The translations under genes were made by a program, and so were the position numbers. From contig NZ_CANMCZ010000001.1 of NCBI RefSeq assembly GCF_947496485.1, positions 305,596 through 369,595 of the forward strand: a DNA stretch of 64,000 bases, given 5' to 3'. The notes under the pieces were generated by a model, which was not told the DNA's origin, ran no database searches, and saw only the letters and a list, made by a program, of their open reading frames with translations. Source of the DNA: an uncultured Winogradskyella sp. Its GTDB lineage: Bacteria; Bacteroidota; Bacteroidia; Flavobacteriales; Flavobacteriaceae. Below, one piece after another: positions 44,613 to 55,001 of the stretch; the first letter of the stretch is position 1, and each line of letters starts with the position of its first letter.

Positions 44613-46037
44613 CTAGTCTTCATTTTTTAAAACTTGTGCTTCATTTTTATTGCGCATCACAGCACCATTATCTCCTAAGAGATACATATTTCTGAAATCC
44701 GACCCTTTTACTTTTTCTCCAACAATCAGTCTAGCATCAGGATGCGGATTATCAATTAGAGAAGATATCACAAATCCTGAGTTCTTTCGACTTAAAAGGA
44801 CAGTTTCTTTATTAAACGTTTTTCCAGTATCAGAACTGTCCCATCGACTTATTTCTCCTACATCATCGTTGGTCTGACTTTCTAAATATAGACTTACTTC
44901 TGTGCCTGATTTTACGTCGAAAATACCATCACCTTTCGGAAGATTAGAAGTATCACTTTTTAACCAGACCTGTCCATCCCATCCGAAATGTTGTATGCGT
45001 TTAGGGCCACTTCTGTTGGCTCCTACGTCTGGACCAACCAAAACTCCCACATGTGGATTACCATTGGGACCTACATCTGCTATAGCTTGAAATGTCCAAT
45101 CGTCAGGTATTTTTCTTACCAAGGTTTTTTCGTCTGCCAATTCCTTGGTTAAAGGCATTTCTAAAGTTTCGTTTTTTACGTTTTTCCATTGATTAGTTTT
45201 GGTATCAAAAACCATATAATAAAGGTTATGTCGTTCTGGAATATGGCCTCGCTCATCCTGAGTGTTATTTCTATCTCTACAAATATGGTAATCGAATGCC
45301 ACAATAATATCGTCTCCATTACCTCTAGTTACCCAAGGATACCAAGAATCTTCAGCTAATATATCTGTTCTGCGTTTGTGTTTTAAAAATGAAATAGGCT
45401 CACCAATAGTAACACCATTATCGGTTGATTTTTGATACACCCAATTACTTCTATGTGCACCGTGACGATAAAATAAATACATATCGCCATTATCCATTTT
45501 TACAAACTGACTGTAGGTACCAAATACTGATATATTATCTAAAGTTTCCCAAGAAGAAATATCTAATGGTTTTTTGGAAACGGCATGTAAATTTTTTCCG
45601 TAATGATGATTTCCTAAAGGGTTATCACCATCTTCAAGTGTCCCACCATGACCTCCAAAAGCAATATGAATATAATCAGCATCATCAATAAGAATGGCCG
45701 GTTTACCGTGATTATCTATTCGTTTTTTTCGATTTGGATCTTTACCCATTTTACTAACACCCGCTTTATATGGGCCTTTCCATTCTTTAGTTTTATGATT
45801 ATATGAAGCTACATAAGGGTCTTCTAAAGCACCTTGGTAAGCCACATAAGTAATGCCTTTATGGTAAACACCAGATGGATGTTGCACAATTGCCACCGCA
45901 TTTCCAAAACCATTATCGGCAAAATAGTCCACCATGTTTTCATTTGACTCTTCATTAGGCGAATCATTTTTTGGTGACTTACATGCTATAAAACAAAAGC
46001 AAACACACAGCTTTAGTATGAACGTTTTTCTAATCAT
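44613..46037 (-). CDS. BNR-4 beta-propeller lipoprotein, ulvan-lyase-like (PL24/PL25-related candidate)
   Basis: A 474-residue lipoprotein (lipobox F-I-A-C, Cys19) with the repeated K-W-K-G-P-Y, A-F-G-G-H-G-G, L-F-Y-R-H-G-A-H-R-S-N-W-V-Y and P-H-V-G-V-L motifs of the BNR-4 seven-bladed propeller. Ulvan lyases of PL24 and PL25 use this fold with His/Tyr/Arg residues in the central cleft; suitable residues occur here (G-N-H-H-Y-G-K-N, F-D-Y-H-I-C-R-D). It could therefore cleave Rha3S-uronate linkages by beta-elimination, or be a related dehydratase. Its ATG overlaps the GH106 stop by four bases, so the two are translationally coupled. Confidence 0.75.
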   Translation of the reverse strand: MIRKTFILKLCVCFCFIACKSPKNDSPNEESNENMVDYFADNGFGNAVAIVQHPSGVYHKGITYVAYQGALEDPYVASYNHKTKEWKGPYKAGVSKMGKDPNRKKRIDNHGKPAILIDDADYIHIAFGGHGGTLEDGDNPLGNHHYGKNLHAVSKKPLDISSWETLDNISVFGTYSQFVKMDNGDMYLFYRHGAHRSNWVYQKSTDNGVTIGEPISFLKHKRRTDILAEDSWYPWVTRGNGDDIIVAFDYHICRDRNNTQDERGHIPERHNLYYMVFDTKTNQWKNVKNETLEMPLTKELADEKTLVRKIPDDWTFQAIADVGPNGNPHVGVLVGPDVGANRSGPKRIQHFGWDGQVWLKSDTSNLPKGDGIFDVKSGTEVSLYLESQTNDDVGEISRWDSSDTGKTFNKETVLLSRKNSGFVISSLIDNPHPDARLIVGEKVKGSDFRNMYLLGDNGAVMRNKNEAQVLKNED

Positions 46038-49000
46038 CTTAGGATTTTAGTTTTAAAAATTATGATTTTAACAGGATCTAAAAGTCCAGACATTTTTAAT
46101 TTGGAATCTTTGTTCCAATGTTTCCAAGAGGCAAAGGTTTGTCTTTTTGATAAACGCTTTTCGGGATTATCTAACCAATTTGGTAAGGTTTTAATTTTAT
46201 TTCCTCTTCGTTCATAATCTAATGGTAATTTTTCATCACCAATTAATCGATTTACCCACACATTAGTGATTTTAACTTGCAGTTTGTTTTCTCCAAGCTT
46301 AACAAAATCATCAATAGTTACTCTAAAAGGCGCTTTCCAGAGTGTGGCTACTTTTTTCTCATTTACAATGACTTCTGCAATAACACCAACACTTCCTAAA
46401 TCTAATTGAAAAGCATTGTCTTTGGACATCTGCTCATTAGACAAATTGAATGTTTTCTCATAAATAGCAGTTCCTGAAAAATGTTGAATGTCTTCTTCTG
46501 AGGCTTCTGACCAAGATTTTAAGGTTTTGTAGGTTTTCTTTTTTGATATTCCGTATTGAAGTGGAAAAGTAACTTCCCAATTTTTAGATAGCATTATGGG
46601 TTCTGGAACGTTGACGCTTACAGTCTGTGATATTCCTGATTTGGTTTCGTAAATTAATGTACCTGAAAAAGGTGTTTTCCAAATCGTGTTGTCGTCTTTT
46701 TTATAAATTTCTGATTTTGGAAGCGATTTATCTAGTTTTAAAAATTCACCTTCTGCAATAATTTCAGTCCTTTCATTTCCATCCGTTTCAAAAGTAATTT
46801 TCAGAAAATTATCTTTGTTTTTTAATGTTTTACCTTCAACTAATTTATCAGAAATCTTGATATTATAGGATTTTGAACTTACTAGATGTTTGATGGTTTC
46901 AGTTACGTCAAAAGCTTCAAAGTTTTTCGGGACACCTGTGGTTTCAGCTTTAAACTTCCCAAATATCGCCGAAATTATTTTGAGGTCTTTACCCTTAGCA
47001 TCAATAGTAACAAACTCTCTTTCCTCTGCATGCATATGCTTAACTTCATCTCCAATTTGATATGCCATTCGGAACTCTTTTACATAACCCATCGCTGGGT
47101 CACAATCGCAAAAGGCTCTAGTCATTTGAAAACTCAGCTTGTCGTTATTTACTTCTTTAGCTACTTCTTCAGTAATATCTACCAAACCTTCCTGTAAAAA
47201 ATTACCATACTCAGCCTTAATTATTTTTAAGTTTGATAAGGGTTCAGTTTCAGATTCATCTAAACGCTCAGTCGTTTTTACAATTTGATTTTGATTCCCA
47301 GTCTGCTCTCTAAAAACCACAAATACCGATTGTTCAGCATCTAAAACAATTGGAATGTTTGTTGTACCATCATCATTAGTTTTCCAAACCGCTAGTTTTT
47401 TAATGTCTCCTGTTTCAGAATTCCATAATTCAGGTTGTTTGTTTATTACTCTAAAATTCGCATCAAGTGTTATGCGTTCTTTTTTCGCATTCGCGATAAA
47501 ATATATATCAACATCTTCAGTTTTTCTATGGATAAAACTGATATCTGAATTCTTATTTGCATCAGAAGAAAAATCTGGAAAAATATTGTTTTTTTCTAAA
47601 AACGATTCAACAGAAATATCTCTTATACTATTATTATCCCAAAGTGAATTGGCTGTTTTTTTGATGTAAGCATCATTTTCAGGATAATTGGTTAAACTTG
47701 GCGATTGCTTTGGTTTCGCTCCAATTACTTTTGCGCCTTTATCAACCAATACCTTAATAGTTTTTAATGATTTGGCTGTTATCCAATCGCTTTCTGGTAA
47801 TAATAAAACTTCATAAGCACCACCAAACTTTGTGACAATTTTTCCATCTTTCACCGATAATTCAGATAATTTATTAGCACCAATTAAATCATAATCGTAA
47901 CCCTTCTTTTTAAGCTCTGGTAGTAAAAAAGCAGTATTTGGCGAAGAATCTCCTGTAAAAAACAATACATCTGCTACATTATTTCCTTGTTGTAATAAGT
48001 ATTGTGATTTAGCTATATAATCTAAATGCGATTTGCTTTGTGTCCACCACGTATTTAAACGGTTAAAATCAAAACCGTGATAACTTAAGGCTAAACCTGG
48101 TGCCACATCCCAAGGTTGATGCACATAGGTGTGAAAAATAAAACGTGTAATGCCTTCTGCCCAAGCTTTATCACCAATAGCTTTTATGGTTGCTGGATGT
48201 TTATCCCAACCACCAATACCAGTAAAAGATTCAGCTCCTACAATTGAGCTTCCGTTTAAATGCGCGATTGAAGACACAAATTTTGAGGAATCGAAAAACG
48301 GATAGCCTCCACTCCAAAATTCACACATAACGATATCGCCTTTTGCACCTACTTGCATATTATCAAAAGGTCCCCAATACGGTTCTACTGAAAAATTTAA
48401 ATTATTTTGATGACACAATTCTGCAAAACGGCCATAATAATTTTCAGCAATTAAATCGCCAATCGTTCTTCTAAAATCCCAAAGAAAGCGTTCTGTAATT
48501 TCGCCACTATCTACATAATAACCAGCTAAGGTTGGCAAATACAATGTTAAAGCGTAACCTCTTAAAGTTTCAAATTGAATACCAAAACCAGTTGTCCAGT
48601 TTTGCGAACCCACTTCGTAACTATCAATCAAACAATTATTTACAGTTGTCCCAACTAAGTCTCCTAACTTATTTAAAATAGGTTGAATTCCAGCATTCCA
48701 GAAGGCATCTAGAGCATTTTTAGACATTTTATCGACTTCTAATCCTCTACCTCCATTTGGTGCTGGTCTATTTTTAGCACCATTTGGTGTATGTCCAATT
48801 CGTAAAATAATCCAATCGCCTTTTGGTACATCCCATTCTAAAATACCTTTATAGTTAAGCTTAGAAGTGATATCAACAATACTTTCTTTTTTGACGATGG
48901 CAGACTCAGGAATATCTTTAGTGTCAGGTAATAGATGATTTCGAATTCGGTTTGACAATATTTTATAATCTAAACCCTCAATTTTTAAAGCTTGTTTTGG

Positions 49001-49531
49001 CTTTGGAAATGCTAAGATTGCAATGTCTTTATAGTAATCAAACTTTGTTTCTGGTTTTGGAATTTCGCTTTTAAACCGTTTTCCTCCTTCAATATTCAAT
49101 TCACTAAAAACAACGGTTTGCATTGCATTTTCAGGTGTTACCCAAGGTCCTCCTGATGATGACCAACCAGGACCATTGTGAAATGCCAATTCTAAACCCA
49201 ATCGTTTGGCTTCAGTAGCCGAAAAGAGAAACAAGTCTAACCAGTCTTCACTTAAATATTTTATGGGACCTTCTGGAAAACCTAAATGCACATTAAACAA
49301 TTGGGCTTCTTGAATGCCAACTTGCTTCATGGCTTCTAAATCTTTTGTGATTCCAGATTTAGAAACGTTTCCGCTAATCCAATGCCACCACGTTCTGGCT
49401 TTGGCTTCGTTGGGTGGTGATTTAAAACCAGATTCCAACTCATCGTTTATAGATGAATTTTGACCATGTAATGCCATGCTAAGCATAGCTAGGAAGAAAA
49501 CATTAAATATGATTATTATTTTTTTAATCAT
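46034..49531 (-). CDS. GH106 alpha-L-rhamnosidase
   Basis: A 1165-residue secreted enzyme: signal peptide to about Gly23, then a GH106-type barrel starting with A-R-T-W-W-H-W-I-S-G-N-V-S-K-x-G-I, L-F-N-V-H-L-G-F-P and H-N-G-P-G-W-S-S-S-G-G-P-W. Later come S-V-E-P-Y-W-G-P-F-D (candidate catalytic Glu), G-A-E-S-F-T and H-T-Y-V-H-Q-P-W. The C-terminal 300 residues are beta-sandwich domains with G-E-N-K-L-Q-V-K-I-T-N-V-W-V-N-R-L-I-G-D. GH106 enzymes remove alpha-L-rhamnose from glycans by inversion. The gene's start overlaps the GH59-like gene's stop by eight bases and its stop overlaps the BNR-4 gene. Together with two GH78s it makes rhamnose the clear target. Confidence 0.88.
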   Translation of the reverse strand: MIKKIIIIFNVFFLAMLSMALHGQNSSINDELESGFKSPPNEAKARTWWHWISGNVSKSGITKDLEAMKQVGIQEAQLFNVHLGFPEGPIKYLSEDWLDLFLFSATEAKRLGLELAFHNGPGWSSSGGPWVTPENAMQTVVFSELNIEGGKRFKSEIPKPETKFDYYKDIAILAFPKPKQALKIEGLDYKILSNRIRNHLLPDTKDIPESAIVKKESIVDITSKLNYKGILEWDVPKGDWIILRIGHTPNGAKNRPAPNGGRGLEVDKMSKNALDAFWNAGIQPILNKLGDLVGTTVNNCLIDSYEVGSQNWTTGFGIQFETLRGYALTLYLPTLAGYYVDSGEITERFLWDFRRTIGDLIAENYYGRFAELCHQNNLNFSVEPYWGPFDNMQVGAKGDIVMCEFWSGGYPFFDSSKFVSSIAHLNGSSIVGAESFTGIGGWDKHPATIKAIGDKAWAEGITRFIFHTYVHQPWDVAPGLALSYHGFDFNRLNTWWTQSKSHLDYIAKSQYLLQQGNNVADVLFFTGDSSPNTAFLLPELKKKGYDYDLIGANKLSELSVKDGKIVTKFGGAYEVLLLPESDWITAKSLKTIKVLVDKGAKVIGAKPKQSPSLTNYPENDAYIKKTANSLWDNNSIRDISVESFLEKNNIFPDFSSDANKNSDISFIHRKTEDVDIYFIANAKKERITLDANFRVINKQPELWNSETGDIKKLAVWKTNDDGTTNIPIVLDAEQSVFVVFREQTGNQNQIVKTTERLDESETEPLSNLKIIKAEYGNFLQEGLVDITEEVAKEVNNDKLSFQMTRAFCDCDPAMGYVKEFRMAYQIGDEVKHMHAEEREFVTIDAKGKDLKIISAIFGKFKAETTGVPKNFEAFDVTETIKHLVSSKSYNIKISDKLVEGKTLKNKDNFLKITFETDGNERTEIIAEGEFLKLDKSLPKSEIYKKDDNTIWKTPFSGTLIYETKSGISQTVSVNVPEPIMLSKNWEVTFPLQYGISKKKTYKTLKSWSEASEEDIQHFSGTAIYEKTFNLSNEQMSKDNAFQLDLGSVGVIAEVIVNEKKVATLWKAPFRVTIDDFVKLGENKLQVKITNVWVNRLIGDEKLPLDYERRGNKIKTLPNWLDNPEKRLSKRQTFASWKHWNKDSKLKMSGLLDPVKIIIFKTKILR

Positions 49532-51839
49532 TGTCTGTTACTTCTAAAGTATCAAAAAGATTTCCATGATAGGAACTAGCAAAAGCAACGTATCCATTGC
49601 TGACGACGTGAGTTGTTTTTGTTATGGATTCGTTATCAACAAAAACTTCGACCTCTTTACCTTGAAATTTTAGTTTCAATTGATGCCAAATAGTACCATC
49701 AAAATCGATTATATTTCCTTTGGTCAAGGCTTTCTTATTATGCATTAGCTTCCAGTTTCCGTTTTTTTCTATCATAAATCGATAGCCGTTTAAAAAACTT
49801 CCTTTTACACGTCCTCCTAATTCCACATTTCCATCTTCTATATAAACGTCTACACTACAGGTAAAATTCTTCCAATTTACGTCTCCTACTAAAGTGTGGG
49901 GTTTTATGTTTGTTCGTCGGTAGATTCGCATCCAATCATAACCAGGTTCTGGTGCAATTTGTTTTAAGCAATTGGTGCCATCTGCTTTTAAAGCGATTTC
50001 AAAACTCCCTTTTTGATCTGAATGGTATTTTGGTAAGTCACCAACCTTTCGATCCTCGTAATCCTCTTTATATGGAAAGGGAAATGCTTGAGATTCTGGA
50101 ATCTCATACCTTCCTTTTTGTTGACCAGTTGTTGTGGTTAACGAATAGATGCTTTTGGGATCGAGTTGTATGCTAAACGACCTCTTTTTAGGGATGATAC
50201 TTGCTAACTCCACAAATTGATTTTCTGCATCAGATTTCCAAACAAATACCTTTTCATCTGCTAAGTCCTTTTTAATTTTCACCTCTAATGATTCTGCATT
50301 TTCAGTACATATAATCATACTCCAATTGGTGCTCTTTTTATCTTTTAAAGTGACAACACTTCCTTTATAAGTTGATGCATCAAACAACCCACATGCACCG
50401 TCTAAATATTGCCAATTGTCTGGTGAAACGAATTGTGAAGTATGCGCTGTTGCCCAAATTGTTGGCCAAACTTCATAATAGCCACTCCAAGGTTCATTGG
50501 CTTTCATAGCGCCTGCCTTATCCCAAGTAACAGATTTATAAATGGATCCAATAGGTGCCCAAATCAGTGATTTTGTAATTTGATCTCTAATGTAAAATTT
50601 ATTGTACAGTCGCGCTAAGTTGAGTGCTCCAGCACCATCCCACTCTTTGCCCGTCCAGCTCCAATCTTCACTTGCCCAAAGTGGTTTTCCCGATTGTTTT
50701 GCTTTTTCTGTAGTTGGGCGACCACGACCATCAACCATATTATCGGTAAATTCCCTTCCTGAAACGTAGTGATAACCTACAGCCTCAATGACGTCATCAA
50801 ACGCACTGTCTTTTTCTAAATCATCAAATATTTTCCAATCACCACTGTTATCATCAGGGCCTTGAATTTTCACATTTTTATAACCTCGTGCATCTAAAGT
50901 AGGTCTCATATGGTTTACCAACCAATTACGATCTGTATCATTTTCATTTTCTACGGCTGCCACCCAATCTATATCTAGATTCCATTGTTTTTTTGCGACA
51001 TCTAAAAAAGCTACAAAATACTCAGCAGATTCTTGCGAGTATATGTTTGGTTTTAGCCACCCAGGAAAACTCCAAGGCAGGTATTCAAGAATCATATCAG
51101 GATTTCTGTTTTTGGCTTCTCTCATCAACCAAAACTCATATCCGCGAGCAATCGGATTTTTTAATTCTTCTTTTGTAAATGCATGAGAAGGTTCTGAGCC
51201 ACAAGTAGAATTTTCTCCTCCACCCATTTCTACTTTTAGATGTTGGAAACCTGCTCCAAATTTAGGTTTGAATAAAAGGTCTAAAATTTGACTTCTTACA
51301 GGATCTTCATAATCGTATAACAAATCTGTTGAAGCACCTGCACTAACCGCTCCAACACCTTCAAAAGTTCTACCTTTACTTTTACTGTTTATATTGATTT
51401 TGATGACACCTTTTCTAGATTTAGAAAACACATAAGGTTGAAATGCAGTTTCAGGGTTTTCTATTTCCCCCATTTCAAACCACGAAACTTCACTATGCAC
51501 TGCTCCCCTATTATTTCCCCAAATGGTTACTTTCCAGTACACGCGTTGTCCGTTTCTTAAAGGCTCTCCTGAATACTGAATGCCACTAGATTGTGATGAA
51601 CTGGTTGGCCCTGAATCCCAAAGGTCTGGATATTTTAATTTTTCTGGTGAGGTTGCCATTACAATTCTATAGCCTCCTTGTTTTGGACTTTTTGCATCAC
51701 CTATAAAAGTCCAACTAAAATGTGGTTTATTACTGGTTATGCCTGTTGGGTTTGTTTGCGATTCACATTTCAAATCTTTCACCTCCATGGCATAGGTATA
51801 GGAACACATAAAAACTACAAAACATACTACTTTGTTCAT
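49524..51839 (-). CDS. GH59 galactocerebrosidase-like glycosidase with GH78-type N-terminal domain
   Basis: A 771-residue secreted protein, from the ATG at 51839 (a TTG nine codons upstream is unlikely). Residues 18-125 match the N-terminal beta-sandwich of the GH78 enzymes in this window (S-N-K-P-H-F-S-W, Y-R-I-V-M-A-T-S, D-L-W-D-S, V-Y-W-K-V). Residues about 150-570 match GH59 galactosylceramidase: F-E-G-V-G-A-V-S-A-G-A-S, R-S-Q-I-L-D-L-L-F-K-P-K-F-G-A, L-K-V-E-M-G-G, E-P-S-H and P-W-S-F-P-G-W-L. Candidate acid/base is Glu299 in E-N-E-N and nucleophile Glu391 in W-A-S-E-D-W. The last 170 residues resemble the lectin (LamG-like) domain of GALC. It probably removes a beta-galactosyl or related residue from the target glycan. 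Sphingolipid activity is unlikely. Confidence 0.82.
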   Translation of the reverse strand: MNKVVCFVVFMCSYTYAMEVKDLKCESQTNPTGITSNKPHFSWTFIGDAKSPKQGGYRIVMATSPEKLKYPDLWDSGPTSSSQSSGIQYSGEPLRNGQRVYWKVTIWGNNRGAVHSEVSWFEMGEIENPETAFQPYVFSKSRKGVIKININSKSKGRTFEGVGAVSAGASTDLLYDYEDPVRSQILDLLFKPKFGAGFQHLKVEMGGGENSTCGSEPSHAFTKEELKNPIARGYEFWLMREAKNRNPDMILEYLPWSFPGWLKPNIYSQESAEYFVAFLDVAKKQWNLDIDWVAAVENENDTDRNWLVNHMRPTLDARGYKNVKIQGPDDNSGDWKIFDDLEKDSAFDDVIEAVGYHYVSGREFTDNMVDGRGRPTTEKAKQSGKPLWASEDWSWTGKEWDGAGALNLARLYNKFYIRDQITKSLIWAPIGSIYKSVTWDKAGAMKANEPWSGYYEVWPTIWATAHTSQFVSPDNWQYLDGACGLFDASTYKGSVVTLKDKKSTNWSMIICTENAESLEVKIKKDLADEKVFVWKSDAENQFVELASIIPKKRSFSIQLDPKSIYSLTTTTGQQKGRYEIPESQAFPFPYKEDYEDRKVGDLPKYHSDQKGSFEIALKADGTNCLKQIAPEPGYDWMRIYRRTNIKPHTLVGDVNWKNFTCSVDVYIEDGNVELGGRVKGSFLNGYRFMIEKNGNWKLMHNKKALTKGNIIDFDGTIWHQLKLKFQGKEVEVFVDNESITKTTHVVSNGYVAFASSYHGNLFDTLEVTDND

Positions 51840-51965
51840 AATACCGCTACTATTTTTACAATTCAATCTTTATTGCAACTAAACATTAACAATAGAAAAT
51901 TAAACACTAACAAAACACCCATTGCAATTAATATGTTCATAATATCCTCAATTTTAAATATTTTT

Positions 51966-54900
51966 TTAATCCACAAACAACTCATCAATAAAAGCACCAC
52001 TTTCACCAGTTGTTTCTAACTTAATACTGTTAGCTCCTGCCTTTAATCTTATAATAGCAGGCACAAATTTCCACTCCTTTTCCCAGCCACCAGTTGCTTT
52101 AAACTCTAATGTTCTGATGTATTCATCATTGACATACAATTTCATAGGATGTAATTCCCCTTCATTATTATGCATGTACCGAAAACGAATACTATAATCA
52201 CCTGCTTCACCATCATTTTCTTGATAAAATTCTACGGAACCTTCCTTTCCATCAAAGCGAACAAATCCAGTTCCTTTGTAACGACGCGCGTCTGTGCTTG
52301 CTTTTGCTCCGCCTTTTATAATGCCATCTTCTGCAGAAATATTGATTCCTCTACCAATCCACATATCCTTAGAATGTTCGTCGCCCCAAAATAAACCTTC
52401 ATTTTTACCAAATGTTTCTTCCATGTTTAAAACAATTTTTTCGTTTTGTTTTACTATAGCTTTTATTGTGGTGTTATCAGTAACTTCAAAAGAGCCTTTA
52501 TAAATTGTGCCTTCTGTTGCTGGGTTTTCACCATTGGTTGTATACAGAATTTCTAAATCATCAACATTTGAATTTCCTAAAACTTGAATCTGTTTAGCGT
52601 CAATGGTGATTGTATTGGAGTTGTATAATGCCTTGTCTCCTAAAATTGATGCTGTTACTATGGAAGCCACTTTTGGATTGGGTAATTCTCTTAGGAATAG
52701 CCTTGTTTTTCCGAAAAACAAGGCTCTAAAATCTGATTTTGTTCGACTCATAGGATCAATTGGATTTCCATTTTCCATCGAAATTTTTTTTACATCTCCT
52801 TGAATATTATAGTAAACTTTGTTTTCTCCATAAGGATATAAATTATCAAAAGCATCCAAACTTTCTGAAGTAATGATGTAACTTGTGGTAAACGAATCTT
52901 CAGCATCTAATCTCTCAATACTTGTTCTTAATTTTGACGGTTGTTTACTCGTTGAAAAAGAGGTGCGTTTGACTTCCTTGCCATCGCTATAAGCTACAGC
53001 TTCTAGTTTTCCTTCTTCATAAGGCACCATCCATTCGCATTGCATTTCGTTCCAAATGGTTCCTGGTTGGTCTTTTCCTAAAGATTTTCCGTTTAAGAAC
53101 AACTCTACTTCATCAGCATTAGAATACACCCAAACCGGAATTACAGTTCCCTTTTGCATTCTTGGATGTGTCCAATGTGGTAACATATGTAACATCGTTT
53201 CTTTGGTCCATTGACTTTGATAGAAATAGAATAAATCTTTTTTGAATCCAGCAACATCTAAAGCACCTCCCATGAATAAATTGAAAGGTAAACCTCCATG
53301 TACTAAACCAGCTTCTCCATAATAATCAAAACCCGTCCAACGGAAATGACCACTATGCCAAGCATGATCTCGCATCACTTCCCAATATTTTCTTGCCGAA
53401 ACTCTTACAGTTGCATTATCATAAGACGAATTAAAACTTTGCTTTCTATTCCTCCAGTTTTTAGGATTGATGCCTTCATAGAAAAATATTTCCTTTTCGG
53501 TCAAATTCGGTAGCTCATATGTGCCTGGTAATTCGTTATCGCGCCACCATGTTTGTGTTCTGTAATAGCCTCTTGTTTGCCAAGTATGTGGTGCTTCTGT
53601 TGAAATAAATGGTTTATCAAATGTTCTACTTTCTATAAAAGACTTGGTTTCAGATCCTCCATTAACGCCTGTAATATCCATGTCTTCTGGATTTCCTGCG
53701 CCAGATGTAAACAATCGTGTTGGGTCTAAACTTTTGCCAAATTTCACCAATTCTGGTGCAATGTCACTATGGGTTTCATTGCCTAAACTCCAAACAAAAA
53801 TACTTGGGTGATTTCTATCTCGTGTTATCCATTCTTTTACATCACGTTTCCACCATTCATCAAAAGCTTGCTTGCCATAATCTTGAGGTGCTTTTTTGTG
53901 CCAACCATCAAATATCTCATCCATAACGAGCAAACCGATTTCATCACATATATCATAAAACATTGGTGGTGTTGGATTGTGTGACGGACGAATGGCATTG
54001 ATTCCCATATCCTTTAAGGATTGTAATTTCCAACGCAACATGGGTTTTGTCCAAGCTCCTCCAACTGGTCCTCCTTCCCAATGTTCACAAACCCCTTTCA
54101 ATTTTACATTTTCTCCGTTTAACCAAAAGCCCGTTTCGGTTTTCCATTCTACGGTTTTGAAACCAAATGTGGTTTCAACCTCATCAATGATTTTTTTACC
54201 GTCTAAAATCTGAGTCACAGACTTGTACAAACTTGGACTTTCTGGACTCCATAATTTTGGGTTGTCTATTTGGAATTGATAGGTCGGATTGGATACTTTA
54301 AGTTTTTTACACGTGGAGGTAAGTTGTTTGCCATCTGGTGAAAACAATTTGACTTCATATTTTAACCCTTTTGTAGTTCCATTAATTTCTGCATCAATAC
54401 TAACGGTTGCTTTATTTTTTTGAATAGATGGTGTTTTTATAAAAATACTATTGGGTTTAAAATGTGTTGGATTAACGCTAATCAATTTTACTTGTGCATA
54501 GATTCCGCATGGATGATACCAACGTGCAGATGGCTCTAAACTATTATCAACTCTAACAGCAATTGTATTTCTTCCTGCTTTTAAATACTTGGAAATATCA
54601 TATCTAAAACTAATGTAGCCATATGGTCGTTTTCCTAAATGGTTGCCATTGACCCAAACATCGCTATTCATATAAACGCCATCAAAATTGATGTAGGTGT
54701 TGTTAGAAAGACTTGCTTTGTTGACATCAAAAGATTTACGATACCAACCAATACCACCATCGTGATAACCACCTCCTTGTCCTTGGTCTCCACCTTTCCG
54801 CACGCCTTTTTCAAAAGACCAATCGTGTGGAACGTTTAAGGTTGTCCAAGACGAATCATCTAAATCTTCTTGCGAAAAATTGGCGTTGTCCTCTAAAATA

Positions 54901-55001
54901 AACTGCCAGTTGTTATTAAAATTTGTTACAGACCGCTGCGTATAAACAAGATTTATACCTATAACTAAAAATAGAAGTAGTAGCGATTTTTTAATTTTCA
55001 T
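51966..55001 (-). CDS. GH2 family beta-glycosidase with CHB_HEX-like and CBM6/35-like C-terminal domains
   Basis: A 1011-residue secreted enzyme. I use the ATG at 55001, which gives a clean signal peptide to about Thr20; the GTG at 55016 is less likely. Parts in order: sugar-binding sandwich (V-P-H-D-W-S-F-E near 55), Ig-like domain, TIM barrel with I-R-P-S-H-N-P-T-P-P, acid/base Glu in S-L-G-N-E-T-H and nucleophile Glu in I-S-T-E-A-P-H. A DUF4982-like sandwich follows (V-E-L-F-L-N-G-K-S-L-G), then a chitobiase-C-like segment (Y-T-T-N-G-E-N-P-A-T-E-G-T-I-Y-K-G), and last a CBM6/35-like domain. GH2 members act on beta-galactosides, glucuronides or mannosides; in ulvan loci they may act on glucuronyl or xylosyl ends. 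The exact substrate is open. Confidence 0.88.
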   Translation of the reverse strand: MKIKKSLLLLFLVIGINLVYTQRSVTNFNNNWQFILEDNANFSQEDLDDSSWTTLNVPHDWSFEKGVRKGGDQGQGGGYHDGGIGWYRKSFDVNKASLSNNTYINFDGVYMNSDVWVNGNHLGKRPYGYISFRYDISKYLKAGRNTIAVRVDNSLEPSARWYHPCGIYAQVKLISVNPTHFKPNSIFIKTPSIQKNKATVSIDAEINGTTKGLKYEVKLFSPDGKQLTSTCKKLKVSNPTYQFQIDNPKLWSPESPSLYKSVTQILDGKKIIDEVETTFGFKTVEWKTETGFWLNGENVKLKGVCEHWEGGPVGGAWTKPMLRWKLQSLKDMGINAIRPSHNPTPPMFYDICDEIGLLVMDEIFDGWHKKAPQDYGKQAFDEWWKRDVKEWITRDRNHPSIFVWSLGNETHSDIAPELVKFGKSLDPTRLFTSGAGNPEDMDITGVNGGSETKSFIESRTFDKPFISTEAPHTWQTRGYYRTQTWWRDNELPGTYELPNLTEKEIFFYEGINPKNWRNRKQSFNSSYDNATVRVSARKYWEVMRDHAWHSGHFRWTGFDYYGEAGLVHGGLPFNLFMGGALDVAGFKKDLFYFYQSQWTKETMLHMLPHWTHPRMQKGTVIPVWVYSNADEVELFLNGKSLGKDQPGTIWNEMQCEWMVPYEEGKLEAVAYSDGKEVKRTSFSTSKQPSKLRTSIERLDAEDSFTTSYIITSESLDAFDNLYPYGENKVYYNIQGDVKKISMENGNPIDPMSRTKSDFRALFFGKTRLFLRELPNPKVASIVTASILGDKALYNSNTITIDAKQIQVLGNSNVDDLEILYTTNGENPATEGTIYKGSFEVTDNTTIKAIVKQNEKIVLNMEETFGKNEGLFWGDEHSKDMWIGRGINISAEDGIIKGGAKASTDARRYKGTGFVRFDGKEGSVEFYQENDGEAGDYSIRFRYMHNNEGELHPMKLYVNDEYIRTLEFKATGGWEKEWKFVPAIIRLKAGANSIKLETTGESGAFIDELFVD

